This document shows positions 23,454 through 35,539 of a stretch of DNA of 64,000 nucleotides, in pieces. The notes under the pieces are model-generated. The model was not told the origin of the DNA. It saw only the letters and a program-made list of their open reading frames with translations, and searched no databases. Source of the DNA: Paramecium octaurelia (lineage: Eukaryota; Ciliophora; Oligohymenophorea; Peniculida; Parameciidae); NCBI GenBank assembly GCA_905182995.1, contig CAJJDP010000135.1, positions 231,999 to 295,998 on the forward strand, in the 5' to 3' direction. Position 1 is the first letter of the stretch, and every line of letters starts with the position of its first letter. The position numbers and the translations under genes are program-made.

Positions 23454-24185
23454 TCAGCTCCAAAGGGATTCCCCTTTAAATTAGTTTTTTAAAAGACCAT
23501 CATCATCTAAAATAAATGAGGACAGACCACATTAACCAACTAAAAATGGACTCTTAACATTTTGAATGTTTAAAGTTAATGAAACTACTCCTTGATGTGT
23601 TATACATATATAAATGGAATTCTTTTTATTCGAAGACTACTTCATATGTGTTAATAATTCTTAAAAAAACTTACCAACTCGAAGTTAACAATAGTTTTAC
23701 TCTTCAGGATATTTAGGCTAAGGTAGATTAGCATTAAATAACTTTTCTTTTCTAATTTAAATTCCTTTAATATAATCAATTGTTAAAATTGGGTGTTACA
23801 CGGTGTTGAGATGTAATTACATCAATACATTTTAATTAAATGAATGAGAGTACATTAATTCTCCAATTTCATCTTAAATATATAGATTGGAATTATTTGG
23901 AATCTCTTTCATCAAAATCAAAGCAGTTTAGATGCATCTCAAAAATGGTGAGGACATAAAATTCTAAATTTCTAAAATATTTTTTACAATTGATAAATCA
24001 TAAGTTTTCATTTACTTTTGATTTGCAAATTCTTCGATTTATATTCTTAATTGTTCACCTGTAATTTTTGCCTAACACTCACCTTTTTCTGTTAGAGGGG
24101 GATCAAATTTTAATAGAACCTTTTTCCTTTCAGTTGGATTATCAACCATATCTGCTCTTTCTCCGTGCCTTATAAATAAAATCAT
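23454..24185 (-). CDS. Histidine phosphatase superfamily protein
   Basis: One uninterrupted frame of 243 residues, ATG 24185 to TGA 23454. The RHG signature is at the N terminus (MILFIRHGERADMVDNPTER), placing the phospho-accepting His at residue 7. Downstream family features are FDPPLTEKGECQAKITGEQL, SPFLRCIQTALILMKEIPN (the second Arg region) and the second catalytic His in YICITHQGVVSLTLNI. This order matches small phosphoglycerate-mutase-like phosphatases (UBASH3/Sts or Ais type). The substrate could be a phosphoprotein or small metabolite; sequence does not tell. Intact, with no neighbour to suggest a pathway. Confidence 0.88.
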
Positions 24186-25210
24186 TATATATTATTAAAA
24201 TTCCAAATATATCTATTTTGAAGGGCTCTTAAGTAGATATTCTAAATATAGGATTATTATAAGAAGAATACTTTCATATATTTTATTTTATTAGAATTCT
24301 TAATTGTAATTCTTTCTCAATTAATACATTGTTATTCTACAAATAAGTTTGATTGTAATTAAGTAGAATTTGAGAAAAACCTTAAATAAGAGGAATTTTT
24401 TGATTGAATTAGAAACTAATAGCTTTTTTTCAACTAAATATAATATCTTTCTTTCTAAAATTGGATTTCACTTTCCTCAAGATTTGAAGTGTAATGAAAG
24501 TTGTTCTCTGACCTATTTAAATTCTTCTTCTGAAATACCCTCTTAATCTTACTGATTTGCAAAAAATTTTTATTAAAACCATTTTATCAAATTTTTTTCT
24601 TTTATTAAGAGGTGCCTATCATTAAGGCAGACTTATTAAACTGACCCTTACATCCTTCCGGGGTATACATGGAATCTCTTTATTTAATAAGATGTGAATG
24701 TGATTGAACAATTGAATTATTTCATCCCATTATATGTTAAATTGAAGTTAAAAAATTATTAAAAACTAAAAGAATTAAATACCTCTCAAAAAAAGATAAG
24801 AAATCATTTGAATTGTGCTAAGCTCCTCAGCATATATTACAACATCATTGCCATTTATGATAGTAAACCACTTTTATTGCAAATTCGATTCAACTCTTTA
24901 GAATTTAGATAACTTCTTTCACTAAATTGTAGCCATTGTAAATAATTGATTGCAAAAATGGTTGTATTTTTCGTTTATTTTATCAAAGAATTAGGTCAAA
25001 TATCAACATCAAATAAAATCTGTAATTATTAGTTGATTATAAGTTTAATCCTTAAAACCAATTATACCATTAAAATAATTTAATTTATTTCTTTTCTTAA
25101 ATGAAGTAGTTTACAAGGAGGAAAACCAAATCACTCAACAAAATAAAACAGAATTGCAACATCTTAAGTTAAGTTCTTGTATAAATCCATAAATTGGAAA
25201 ATTTTTTACA
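24186..25210. other. Spacer, only weak minus-strand coding scraps
   Basis: A minus-strand stretch near 24450-24680 reads RDSMYTPEGCKGQFNKSALM and then KRVFQKKNLNRSENNFHYTS, interrupted by TGAs. No identifiable gene. The last ~100 bp are the presumed promoter of the WD40 gene. Confidence 0.35.
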
Positions 25211-28200
25211 ATGAGTAATTATATTTTCTAAAAATAATCGAATTAGAAATTAATGTTACAAGTCGAAACAATAACTGTAACTGTTTAATTTGATGAACCT
25301 ATTAATTAAGGAAGATTTGGATCCATCTTTTAAGGACAAATTGAAGATGGTAAGTGTGTTGCGGTAAAAATATAAAAATATATCTCTGAATCTGAAAACC
25401 AGATTTTAATGGCTCTTAAAGGATAATAATTTGATCATATTATCTAAGTGATTGCTTTTGAAAAGAAGGAAAACGAAACTTACACAATAATGGAACTTGG
25501 AGAGAATTTGGATTTAAAGAAACTATCCAATTAAACTAAAGCTTGTTTGCAAGTAAACGATTTTAAATTTATTAGATGGCAAAAGGTGTTTCCTAGCTAT
25601 TGTAACTTGGATTTTACCTTCAAGACTTAAAACCAGGGGATTTTGCTATAGGCATAGATAATAAAATTAAATTGATAAATTTTAGATCCGTCAGATCACT
25701 TGCTGATAAAAATCAAACCTAAAAACAATATTCACTTCCTTTTGGACAAGAAGCACTTAAGGCCGAAATTTAGGATTCCTTAGTAAATATTCGGTCCTTG
25801 GGATGGGTGTTTTACGAAATTTTTACAGGAGAATAAAATTATTTTGAAATCTCACCAGAAGGTGATATAGGGAGAAATTAGTAATAACAAATTAATGAAA
25901 AAATAAATGCAAACCAAAATATGAAATAATGGCAAAAAGAAGTATTATAAGAAATGATTGTTCAAAATATGAAAGATGAAAAAAATTTGAATAGATCTAT
26001 AAATTGGATAAGTCTAGAGGAAGTAATTCATAAATTTGAAGTTGCTTGCGATTAGAAGAGGGAGCTGTATGAAATTTTAGTATTAGTGAAAGATTTTGAT
26101 ACATAAATTTTCACAAATATCATTGAAAAATTGAAAAGAGAGAAAATTTCAAATTGCATAGGTTTTCTTTCAAAAGATTGTAAAAACAATGATTAGTGTA
26201 TTACTAATATTATCAGATCAATGAGTGAAAATGATTTTAATAAAAAGAATTATTCATCCAATGAATATCAAGAAATAAGAAAAGACCTAATTACTAAAAT
26301 ATCTGGGAATAAGAGAATTATAGAATTTTTTAAATTTCTTGTCCAATTAACTGCATTGGATGGGGAATTTATTTAATGCGGATCAAATTCCCTTAATTTG
26401 TTAGTTTAGATGAAAATAGATCTTAGAGAACAAAACTTTTAGAATATAAGGATATGTAATACTTCTTTAATTGGTGGAAATTTTGTGAGGTGTAATTATA
26501 ATGGTTCAATTTTTGATAATGTAGATATTAGTGGAATTAACTTGAATGGAGCCCAGTTGTTAAATTGTAAATGGAAGAATATCAAAATACATGAATTAAA
26601 TAAATTAGATGGTCATTCTGGTACTGTATGTTGTGTATGTATCTCTCCTGATGGTACTTCATTAGCATCTAGTAGTAGAGATTAGTCTATTCGATTATGG
26701 GATGTTAAGACAGGATAATAAAAAGCAAAATTGGATGGACATACAGATTATGTTTATTCAGTTTGTTTTTCTCCTGATGGCAAAACTTTAGCATCTGGTA
26801 GTGGTGATAAGTTTATCAATTTATGGAATGCTGAGACAGGATAATTATTAACCTAATTAGATGGCCATAGTCATTATGTACGGACTGTCTGTTTTTCTCC
26901 TGATGGTACTACAATAGCCTCTGGTAGTGATGATAAAAATATCTATTTATGGGATGTTAAGACTCGAAAATAAAAAGGCAAATTTGATAGTCCTACTTAT
27001 TCTGTACTATCTGTGTGTTTTTCTCCTGATGGCAATACATTAGCATCTGGTAGTATAGATAGGTCTATTCGTTTATGGGATGTTAATACAGGATAGTAGC
27101 AAACAAAATTAAACGGTCATACTCATAATATTTAATCAGTGTGTTTCTCTCCTGATGGTTCTACTCTAGCATCTGGTAGTGGAGATTAATCAATCCGATT
27201 ATGGGATGTTAAGACAGGATAATAAAAGGCTAAATTAGATGGTCATGATAATTGGGTTTCATCAATTTGTTTCTCATCTGATGGTACTACATTGGCATCT
27301 GGAAGTGGAGATTAGTCAATTCTTTTATGGGATGTTAAAACAGGATAATAAAAAGGCAAATTTATTGGTCATAATAATTGGGTTTCGTCAGTTTTTTTTT
27401 CTTCTGATGGTACTACTTTAGCATCTGGTAGTGTTGATAAGTCTATCCGTTTATGGGACGTTAAAACAGTAGACTAATAAGCATAATTAGATGGTCATAC
27501 TCGAAACGTCCGAACAGTCTGTTTCTCATCTGATGGTTCAATATTAGCATCTGGTGGTGATGATAACTCTATCCGTTTATGGGATGTTAAGACAGGATAA
27601 TAAAAGGCTAAATTAGATGGTCATGATAATTCTGTTTCATCAGTCTGCTTTTCTCCTGATGGCACTGTATTAGCATCTGGAAGCGATGATAACAACATTT
27701 GCATATGGGATATTAATTCAGGATATTCAAAAGCAAAATTAGAAAGTCATAGTGATTACGTTCGATCTGTCTGTTTCTCTCCTGATGGCAATACAATAGC
27801 ATCAGGTAGTGATGATAGTTCTATCCGTTTATGGGATGTTACAGGATATTAAAAAGCACATTTAGATGGACATGATAATTCTGTTACATCAGTCTGTTTC
27901 TCTCCTGACGGTACTATATTAGCATCCGGAAGCAATGATAAGTCTATTCGTTTATGGGATGTTAAGACAGGATAATAAAAAGCAAAATTAGATGGTCATG
28001 ATAATTGGGTTTCATCAGTCTAGTTCTCTCCTGATGGTACTATGCTAGCATCTTGTAGTAATGATAAGTCTATCTGTTTATGGGATGTTAATACAGTATC
28101 TTAAATTGTAAAATTAACTGGTCTTATTCATAATATAAGAACGATAAGTTTTTCCCCTGATGGTAATACAATAGCATCTGGTAGTGATGATAATTCCATT

Positions 28201-28599
28201 TGTTTATGGGATGTTAATTCCGGATAATAATATGCCTAATTAGATGGTCATAGTAATTACGTCCGATAGGTTTGTTTTTCTCCTAATGGTTTAACATTAG
28301 CCTCTGGTAGTGATGATATGTCTATTCGCATATGGGATGTTAAGACGGGACAAAAATTAGCATCAGGTAATTTTTCCAAAGATATTTTAACTTAATTTCA
28401 AATACCGATTTCTCCATCTACTTTAGCTAACTCTAATTTTACAATTCTTCGAATTTCTTAACATCCGATCTTTCAAGCAAAAGGTGCTTTAATCTCAAAA
28501 GGAGAGTTTATAAATTATAAAGGCATAGACTTAAGATATTTACTCAAATCTAAAGGTTGTTACATTTTGGATAGTGAGATCGCATTAGAATAACATTGA
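25211..28599 (+). CDS. Pseudokinase / pentapeptide-like / 14xWD40 protein
   Basis: 1121 residues with one 23-nt intron (25553-25575). ATG 25211 is chosen; a second in-frame ATG at 25253 is possible. Residues ~27-230 are a protein-kinase fold: glycine loop QGRFGSIFQGQ and VAVKIQKY are kept, but the HRDLKPxN loop reads [11 protein letters not shown] and DFG reads INFRSV, so catalytic Asp residues are missing and it is probably a pseudokinase. A family-specific linker ([20 protein letters not shown]) leads to pentapeptide-like repeats ([19 protein letters not shown]) and then 14 WD40 repeats of 42 residues, exactly 126 bp apart from about 26604 to 28242 (LDGH..[27 protein letters not shown]). 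Fourteen repeats fit two seven-bladed propellers. The C-terminal tail ([20 protein letters not shown]) is shared with the paralogue at 40932. Confidence 0.92.
26604..28368 (+). repeat. Coding tandem repeat, 14 x 126 bp (WD40)
   Basis: Fourteen consecutive units of 126 bp, strongly similar at DNA level. Constant cores are TTTCTCCTGATGG, TTAGCATCTGGTAG and TTATGGGATGTTAA. Blades 4 and 13 are the most divergent (the LDGH box is lost). High nucleotide identity suggests recent unit exchange or conversion. Confidence 0.9.
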
Positions 28600-29370
28600 A
28601 TAATATAAAAATAATTACAATAATGCTAATAAGATTTTATATTATTTTAAAATTTTTCATGTATTATTTCTTCCTCATATAATAGTAATTGCTCTCATAA
28701 GAGTGATTTTGAAAAATAAAGAATGAAGTGATCTTTGATAAATAAAAATAAACACTTGTTTTCTTTTATATACATATAACATGTTTATATTTCTATATTT
28801 ATCATTATTGTTCTAAAATAAAAAAGGTATTTCTGATATATCTAAATAAAAAATTCTGATTTTGTTTTTTTTACCGAATATTAAGAAATAATAAGTAATA
28901 TGAATTAATATAGATTATTGTTTATTTTTACTTCAAGTTAACTTATTTTTTATGAGAGATGAGATACACTATTTTTTAATAGTCTAATAGTTACCATAAA
29001 AAGTTTTTGAATTTATTAATTTGAATGAAGTAAAAATTAGATAATCTTATCTCTATCTCCTAATCTCTATGCATCGAGATAGTTTTTTTAAGAATACAAA
29101 GAGCGAACCTTTTCTCCTGTTCTTAATTCTTAATAAGGTGATTCTTAATTGTTTTAAAAAATAAAAAAGGATGTTATTTGATTCATTACTCTAACAACAA
29201 TTTCATTAATTATAAAATAAATATTAAAAAAAATCAAAAAATACTAACAACAGGTGATTTTTTGTACCGATTCTAATTTGAGTTCGCTGCATAAAAAATA
29301 ATTAATTATTTAAAATGTACAATTCATAATTCTTAATTTTGAATATCAGTCGGTTATTTATTGATCAAAA
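28600..29370. other. AT-rich spacer, weak minus-strand fragment
   Basis: Mostly low-complexity A/T. A minus-strand stretch at about 29000-29150 (IKNQEQEKRFALCILKKTIS) is coding-like but short and unassigned. Confidence 0.3.
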
Positions 29371-29815
29371 ATGATTTATGAGCTATATCCATGCAAACTA
29401 CCAAAGACAGATTAATCTATTTAAGAAAGTAGAAGTAATTTGAATTTTCTATCCACACAATGTTTAAGAACTCCTAATTTTCTGAGTTATTTCTCTAAAC
29501 TTTTCCTTTTGCCACTAATATGTTAATAATCTATTTATAATAAATAAATTTTAATTAAAAAGTATTCACAACGAAAAATTTACTTAATTAAGGTATGAAT
29601 CAGAGTATGAAAATCAGATTAGATTCAAGGAGTTAATTCCTGATACATCAAAAAAATAGGTTAAATCTGTGCTTGCTCAGATGAAAACTAGTTTTTAACC
29701 TTTGGCACATTAATAATAACAGAAAAGCACAATTTAAACAATCAGATAATAGAGTAAACATAGTACACTCTATAATAATGGTTTTGGATAGTTTGGTATG
29801 ATACTTAAACCGTTT
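29371..29815 (+). pseudogene. Fragment of an unidentified protein
   Basis: ATG 29371 opens MIYELYPCKLPKTDQSIQES then NFLSTQCLRTPNFLSYFSKL. After a frame change near 29590 the next frame reads RYESEYENQIRFKELIPDTS, KKQVKSVLAQMKTSFQPLAH and a Gln/Ser-rich end. No intron of normal size joins the two. Ends convergently against the cysteine-rich fragment. Confidence 0.4.
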
Positions 29816-29837
29816 ATAAATATATACTTATTTTCTA

Positions 29838-30355
29838 GCTTACATTCATTATCACACCTATAACCTTTAATAGCATTACCATCATCACATTCCTCCTCTT
29901 TTACTTTGATTTAATCTCCATATTTGTTTAAAAAAGTTCCATTAATCTCATCAGCATAATACCCAAATTTGCAGAGTTAATCCTTATTATTTTTTTATTG
30001 TGGGAACTTACAACTTACGCAATTAGCTTGTTCAATGCATTCAAAACAATTAATTGAACATTAAACACAATCATTTTTATCCAAAAAATATCCAATTTTG
30101 CATTTAATACATTACTAATTTTTGTCAAGATCAAGTTGGCATTAATTGCAATGAATTGAGCATTGAAAACGAATTTACTACTTCATTATTTCATTATGAC
30201 AAAAATAATTATTATCAATCTTACAATTCGAGCAACCATCTTTAATTACATCTTTACCATCAACATAACCTTCTCCATAGGTCGAAATTTAATCTTTACT
30301 ATCCTAATATTTGCAGATTTCTCATTGTAATATCTTATTTGACATAGAGTAATTC
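29838..30355 (-). pseudogene. DUF4215-type cysteine-rich surface protein fragment
   Basis: About 165 codons, open after one in-frame TGA near the 5' end (ILQ, TGA, EICKYQ). The pattern is CSNCKIDNNYFCHNEI, CSIHCNQCQL, CIKCKIGYFLDKNDCVQC, CFECIEQANCVSC, and a terminal EECDDGNAIKGYRCDNECK, the hallmark of DUF4215 repeats common in large Paramecium surface or secreted proteins. Only an internal slice is left: no signal peptide and no membrane region. The 3' end stops abruptly next to an unrelated plus-strand fragment. Confidence 0.65.
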
Positions 30356-30639
30356 ATTACCTAATTTTAAATTTTATAAATATTTTACATTTGTATCTAA
30401 TAATCAGAATATCACAAATTTATGTAACTCAAAAGTCAATATCTTCAAAAATATGAAATAAAAAAGAAAATATAAAGGACTTTGGATAAGCCAATTTTTT
30501 TTATAATCTATTGTTTTTCATTCATTACCATAATCTTTGATTATATTAGGAGTTTTTTCCAAATAATTTTAGATGAGAAATCAAAATAAATTCTAAAGAA
30601 TGATAGATTTTAAGGCCTTTTCTTACTTTAAAATCTGTT

Positions 30640-31080
30640 TTCAGTGAAAAATATAGCTTAGAATTAGCATCTTGTTCCCATGGTTTGATAATACTTATCG
30701 ACTAATACAAATTTATTGCTTCTTTATATTACCCCAAGATATTGAAAAATCATGGTTGTCTTTTAACTAAATGACTATTCAATTATTTAGGCATTAAATT
30801 ATTAGTCAAAATTGAATAAAGGATACTTATTCTTAAATTATTGATTGTAAACTTCTCTGATTGTGGACATTTAGATATTTAGAATCTAATTCTATTACTT
30901 TATTTAAATCTTCTGCAGCATCTACATTATTTCCTAGCTATTTTTGCAATTTATTTTTTGGAATATGTATTTATATTGTTGGATCTTATTTTAATCCATA
31001 ATAATTTTGCTTCCAATATCTATTAAACTGACCTTGGATAACAATCAAATATTAAAATGTTTCCATTTCTCCTTAATAAA
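30640..31080 (-). pseudogene. TPR protein remnant
   Basis: The minus strand reads METFQYLIVIQGQFNRYWKQ and then LGNNVDAAEDLNKVIELDSK YLNVHNQRSL, a recognisable TPR unit. Upstream and downstream pieces (TTMIFQYLGVIQRSNKFVLV) fit further decayed TPR units but lie in other frames. No start, no continuous frame. Typical of the large TPR families of ciliates. Confidence 0.5.
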
Positions 31081-31442
31081 CACGATTAAACAAAATAAAA
31101 TTTACAATAAGTTAGAATCAAGCACATACCCTAGAAAAATCGTTTAAAGCCTCTTATTCTCTACGAAACCATCCTAGGTATTACATTCTAATAAAGAATA
31201 TCTCTATAAAACAATGAAGACCCAAGCTTTTTTATTAGGGTTAGAAATTATACTTCATAGATTGCTAGTTTTTAAATCATACTTTTTTGAGTTGTTCAAA
31301 TAATTCAGGTATATTTAATAAGATGATTTTAATATTAATGTAAACTAAAAATGTATTATTATAATTTGAATGGGATTGTTTTATTTAGATAAACAATATA
31401 GCAAAAGTAAAACAAAAAAAAGATCCAATAATTATTATTATT

Positions 31443-32480
31443 ATGGATTCGACAAATGTATAAGAAATCTCTCTTGATTACTTATCAAATACATCAGTTG
31501 AAAAGGAGAGAGGGATCTCATAAACTGTTTAAGATTAGCATGAGTTTGATAATTTAAATGAAAATTTTTAAAATCTTGAAATAGTCTTAGAAATAAATGA
31601 TACTATGAACGAAATTTGGAACATTAAATTAGCGGAGAAGTTTGAAAAATCATTGTAGCATTTCCGAGACTATAAAATCATTATTTAATAATTGAATTTA
31701 TATTTTATAGGGATTATTGAGAAAACTAAGATTTTTATGTACTTAACAGTCGATAAATAAGTTAAGTATACCGAGGAAATTGCTGACTTTTTTTACTATT
31801 TATTAATGAAGGATGTTAAAAGAATTTAGGCTAAACATATTATAAAATATATTGAATATTCAACTTAAAAGCCAATCAAAGTAGATGCATTTTAAATTTT
31901 TGCAGACAAATGCAATATCAGTCTCTGTGGATATAATTTAAACGACTACAAAACTAAGCCGGAGAAAAATAGATAAACATAATTTTCTTATAAATAACAA
32001 GATATTATATTGTTCTAAAACAATACTATCACCTTACTTGATATTTTATACAGAAATCAATATATAGAGTTAGGAATTGCAATTGATCTACTTATGATAG
32101 GGGATTTTAATATTGAAGAAGTTGTTAATGCAAAGGGTTAATCGGTAGAAAAATTTCATCAATCATATATATTTAGGATTTATTAACAAACATTTCTGAA
32201 TATGCACAAAACCCTTGAACTAAAATCAAAATGGTTTCATAAAGGAACTTAATTATAATTAGATACATTTCATGGGTAAAATGTTCACTTAGTATCTTTA
32301 CCAGAAGGTTCTGACAGGAGATCAAAATTGACTTAAAGATTAAATATCGCTAAAAAATAAATTTTAAGTAAGGGATATTATCAAAAAAATAATGAATCAT
32401 TATCTTTCTATTCCTACCTTAAGAACCTTAAAGTGGATTAGATTAAATAATTCTTCAAAGGATATAATCCTGAATAATGA
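31443..32480 (+). CDS. Hypothetical protein (345 residues), single exon
   Basis: Uninterrupted from ATG 31443 (MDSTNVQEISLDYLSNTSVE) to TGA 32478. Mostly helical and charged: NEIWNIKLAEKFEKSLQHFR, EIADFFYYLLMKDVKRIQAK, QPIKVDAFQIFADKCNISLC-type core, GIAIDLLMIGDFNIEEVVNA, basic end KKQILSKGYYQKNNESLSFY. No signal peptide, membrane span or known motif. Codon use (TAA/TAG Gln throughout) matches the intact genes. It stands out as an intact gene among remnants. Confidence 0.75.
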
Positions 32481-32829
32481 AATTTATAAATATATTCAAA
32501 TTGAATAACATTTTTTGATTAGTATAATTTTAATTTAATCCATATTTTGTTTTCTAATTTCTATTTTTATTGTATTCTATTAAAAACGTCGTATTTTGAT
32601 TTAGAAGATTTTTTTATTTCTAATATTAAATAACTGAAACCCAAATATTCATCATTCATTTTCAAATGCCATTTCTAAATTAGATCATATAGATTTTTAT
32701 TTTCTAATTATTCATAAGTTTTAACAACAATAATAATTTAATATTTAATAAGATATTATTTTCATTATCAAGATAAAAAATAAAATAGAATATCGAAGAA
32801 TATATTTTTGAAATAATATAATTTGATAA

Positions 32830-34260
32830 TTGACTGTATTGCTAATATTAACATTTGATACATTTTCCTCACCATTTGATTTCGTGAACTTGATATTTCT
32901 TGAAATCTTCAACATAAGCTATGAGGTATTTGCCATCATTAATTAGATAATGTTACAAAATCATGTTTTATCAAATCTAAGCTTTGTAAAAATGGTAATA
33001 ATACAACACCAGCCATTTTGATAATATCAATATGTCACTAAAATCAAAGCAGAAATACTTTCTATTATTAATTTTAGTTTGTGGAATTCAAATTTATCAT
33101 AATTTTTATATATGTTTTTGTGTTAAGAATAACAGGGTAATCCTATAATTTCCTTGAAAATTTCCTTTTTTCGTTAATCGTCCTTTGTCCATATTGAGAT
33201 ATTATTGTCGCCCCCCTTATGTACTATTCTTTCTTTTTTATTTATAATTATTTCAAATATTGTATTTTAACAAATAATTATTACTCGTCTAATTAATTCT
33301 AATTTAAATCAACCATCAAAATATCTACTTCGCAATTATCACTACTCAGATAAATTTTCTTAATTTTTGCGTTGACCAAACCAAATCCTTATGAGTATCT
33401 TTCACTTATGCTGAAAGAATGGCTTTTAATTTTAATATTTCAATTGTTGATTTATTTAAATCATTATAATATACTTATGTTTAAAAATTATTTCTATGTT
33501 TCGTTAATTATTGCTAGGCAGATACATTTTAATGATTAAAATGTAATTTATAACATAAAAAAAATAATCAACTTTTATTCAACATATTTATGTTTTTTAA
33601 CTAATCCAATATCAAAATCTCTTCTCAAGTAGCAAGAAAATTAATCTCTTTTCATTGTCGGATCTGTGATGATTTAAATTTTGGAATGACTTTACTCAAT
33701 CTTTTATCACAACCAATGTTAACAATTTTATATCTTCTTCCTTACTCCACAATTTATAATATGTTTATTACATGATTTATGAATCCTCCTTTCCCAACAT
33801 GGGATCAATCAAAATAATAACTATTCTTCATCAGCTAATTGCATTTTATTTACATAATGAACTGAAGAGTCTCATTTATATTGAGAATTGACTAGTTTTA
33901 ATGTTTTTTCAATATGTTAGGTAATTCATTTTCATATTGCTATCTTTTTATTTGCTTATATTTAATATAAATGATGGTAATTTTACTATTATTATATTGG
34001 CTTTTTGTCCAAAGATTTGATCAAATAAGGTATTAGAACATTTTCATTTATCTAACCAAATTTTTAGTTAAGTAGGTAATAACATATTGTCACACTATAT
34101 TTGTAAATGATCTTACTGGATTTCTCTCTTCGTTTATTAGATCTATAAAACACTTTACTCTCTAAATTTGTGGAGAACATCTCATGTTAATTGCATTAAA
34201 ATTTTTTAATTCTCAAGTAGATATTTATTATCTCATTATTTACATTTAAGCGAAAATTTA
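32830..34260 (-). pseudogene. Decayed gene(s), unidentified
   Basis: Several good coding stretches in different frames: RCSPQIQRVKCFIDLINEER (about 34150), LGKGGFINHVINILQIVEQG and KIVNIGCDKRLSKVIPKF (about 33700-33820), FGLVNAKIKKIYLSSDNCEV DILMVDLNQN (about 33310-33410), KMAGVVLLPFLQSLDLIKHD (about 32970). Interrupted by TGAs and frame changes. Similar composition and order suggest one ancestral gene of about 1.4 kb. No family named with confidence. Confidence 0.4.
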
Positions 34261-34554
34261 AACTTATCCAGTTATTAAATCAGATCTTAAAAATTCTTTA
34301 ATGGATATACGTGTAGACCTTTAAGGAGATTAATAATCAATACTTGGATCCATGTTAATTGGGTTTAACCCAAATTTGAGAACTTAAGTACAAATAGAAA
34401 AAATCCTAACCAGAATAAAAATAAAGGTGAGAAAAACTTCATCTTCATTAACTTGTCGGATGCCTGAAAGCAATTTTAACTCTAAACCAAACTTTATTTT
34501 CTATTCAAAATATACAATCATCTCAACATTTATAATCCTCTCAAGAAAGAAAAA

Positions 34555-35335
34555 TTAGATTTAAGAACGGGGTCCAACAAGGCTGAGTGGGAACCCTTTT
34601 CTGTACAATATCTTCTTTGACTATGTGATCAATCGCACGAAATACCTAATTAAATATGAGGCGGAACACCTATCTTAAAGAGAAGGAAAGAAGAAGAGAA
34701 TGTACAAAGAGCTTGAAATTTTAGCTTATGTGACAATGTGGTGATATGTATAAATTAAAAGATAGCCCCTATATGCATGCTGCAAGGTATTTATGAATAA
34801 TGCTGAGGAATTCTAGCTCAATGTAAATCTTAAGAAGACAAAATACAAGGCAAACCATATCAAAAAGATATGGAAGAGCTGGCAATTAACAAGCAGAAAG
34901 GTTCAGGCCTTGGTATTTGGTTAACTGAGAGAGACAATATTAAATACCAAATGGAGATCACAGGGAGGATGACTACACAGTAGATGGTTTAGCTTGGTAT
35001 GATTTGTTAGATCTTACCCTTTAAAGTTTTGACTAAGCTTCGGCCACTGTATCTTTTAGGAAAACTCATTTTATTAATAACTCACCAAAATATTATAGCA
35101 AAATTAACTACAATCAGATCACTTTCTTAATCAACAATATTAAGATGTAGAATTTAAATCTAAGCCTTCTCAAAACAGAATTTCAAAGAAAAATTAATCG
35201 AAAGAATTTTAAAAGCAAATGAAAATCTACTGGAAAAATTATTTCCTTAAATATAGAATTGGTACGATGTATAATAAAATAAGTTTCCTTGGAAATAATG
35301 TCTGATTTACAAAAAGCTTTACATGTAATTGATCT
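34555..35335 (+). mobile_element. LINE-like reverse transcriptase remnant
   Basis: Around 34560-34750 the plus strand shows KNGVQQG and, one frame over, NPFLYNIFFDYVINRTKYLI, then KELEILAY followed (after assuming one lost base) by VDNVVIC. These correspond to reverse transcriptase motifs B (GVxQG..SPxLFNI) and C (YxDD, here degenerate). A long open stretch continues from about 34870 (GLGIWLTERDNIKYQMEITG, LPFKVLTKLRPLYLLGKLIL, KEKLIERILKANENLLEKLF), fitting the thumb and C-terminal part. Base composition is less AT-rich than the surroundings. Frameshifts and a TGA in the motif region make it inactive. No target-site duplication or poly-A tail could be fixed. Confidence 0.65.
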
Positions 35336-35539
35336 CAATAAGCTTATAAGAATCAATAATATAAAGGAGAAACAGATAAATAATTCAAATTTGATATGAA
35401 TAGGGAAAAATGAAGATGCTATCTTTTATCGAATCAATTATTATTAGAAATTTTGAAATTGTAAATATCTAAAATTTATTCCTCCACCACTAAAATATAT
35501 TTGGAATTTAATTTATTACATCTAATTATTTTTATTTGA

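Noticed and set aside
26604..28368. CRISPR-like or satellite array
   Set aside because: The 126-bp periodic repeats are in frame and translate as WD40 blades; there are no unique spacers.
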